From Hyphomicrobiales bacterium (GTDB taxonomy: Bacteria > Pseudomonadota > Alphaproteobacteria > Rhizobiales > Xanthobacteraceae): DNA of 64,000 bases. The translations under genes and the position numbers were made by a program. The notes under the pieces were generated by a model. That model was given only the letters and a program-made list of their open reading frames with translations, was not told the DNA's origin and did not search any database. Below are positions 63,751 to 64,000 of the stretch, piece by piece (within the stretch, counting starts at the first letter, position 1; each line of letters starts with the position of its first letter). Where the stretch lies: positions 20,950 through 84,949 of the forward strand of contig PNAI01000018.1 of assembly GCA_003169835.1 (NCBI GenBank). The letters run 5' to 3'.

Positions 63751-64000
63751 ATGACTCCGCGCGCGCGACGTGACTGGAAGATTCTCTGTTCGGCCGTTAT
63801 TTCGGCGGCGGTGTTCGCTGTCGATGCCACGATCTACATTCACATCAAGGGATGGCAACATGGCGTCAAGGTGGACGGACCCGCGGCCTTTTGGCCGGTC
63901 GTCCTACTGCTCGGTGCGTTGGTCTTTCCCATTATTGCCGCCGCGCCGGCCAATGCGATCTTCGAGCTCGCGAGCGCAAAGTTGAGTACGCGCTGGCTGG
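63751..64000 (+). CDS. Partial membrane protein running off the window
   Basis: Open from ATG 63751 to the end of the window (83 residues seen). Hydrophobic segments at about residues 10-28 and 46-68, with WKILCSAVISAAVFAVDATI and AFWPVVLLLGALVFPIIAAA. A TctB-type or other small permease subunit is possible, but the sequence seen is too short to call. Confidence 0.5.
   Translation, partial: MTPRARRDWKILCSAVISAAVFAVDATIYIHIKGWQHGVKVDGPAAFWPVVLLLGALVFPIIAAAPANAIFELASAKLSTRWL

Overview
The window comes from a flagellated alphaproteobacterium, most likely a Hyphomicrobiales (Rhizobiales) member of the Bradyrhizobium/Xanthobacteraceae side. This rests on gene content, not on a database search. 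The pointers are FlbT/FlaF flagellin control, FliX, a cysteine-poor DksA, DUF6468, CtrA-type boxes, several Bug/TctC binding proteins, a GPR/RgsE-like polar-growth protein, and high GC by eye with AT-richer accessory patches.

Layout. 0.2-7.1 kb (minus): fliL-fliM-DUF6468-motE-like genes and a very large membrane-anchored TPR protein, with a perfect CtrA-type box before the last gene. 7.4-10.8 kb (plus): flgF-flgG-flgA-flgH behind a sigma54-type promoter, closed by a hairpin terminator. 11.0-13.2 kb (minus): an orphan Bug-family binding protein, dksA and fliX. 13.5-16.7 kb (plus): flgI, a FlgJ/CheL rod-binding protein, a FlgN-like gene and two FlaG-like genes, again with a sigma54-type promoter. 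16.9-22.7 kb: an unusual set of a PLP decarboxylase and an ATP-grasp protein (plus), then a methyltransferase and the flagellin gene (minus). 23.0-29.6 kb: flbT-flaF (plus) and flgE-flgK-flgL (minus), flgE having its own sigma54-type promoter.

29.7-33.9 kb is a scarred accessory patch. It holds a C-terminal remnant of a MoxR AAA+ ATPase, two EF-hand-type genes, an IS5-family element with a likely -1 frameshift, and a stretch with a regulator fragment. 33.9-44.2 kb holds metabolic and envelope genes: MipA/OmpV, an FAD oxidoreductase, SixA, UspA, two more Bug proteins, an MFS transporter, a deacetylase-amidase pair and a PilZ protein. 44.4-49.1 kb holds a large coiled-coil protein behind an AT-rich dyad, a CoxE-type VWA gene broken by an in-frame amber codon, and a second, intact secreted VWA protein. 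The MoxR remnant and the broken VWA gene look like two decayed halves of one MoxR-VWA system. 49.4-54.7 kb holds a two-subunit molybdenum hydroxylase, a ferredoxin-NADP reductase, a thioesterase, a [2Fe-2S] ferredoxin and an Hpt protein. 55.2-59.4 kb is the GPR/RgsE-like polar protein, followed by an mlaE-mlaF-mlaD lipid-transport operon and small secreted or membrane genes.

Together the first 30 kb encode most of the flagellar P-ring, L-ring, rod, hook, hook-filament junction and filament, plus their assembly regulators. The sequence suggests CtrA acting early and sigma54 driving the rod, ring and hook operons. I see no tRNA, rRNA or CRISPR array. The most interesting lead is the decarboxylase / ATP-grasp / methyltransferase set beside the only flagellin gene.
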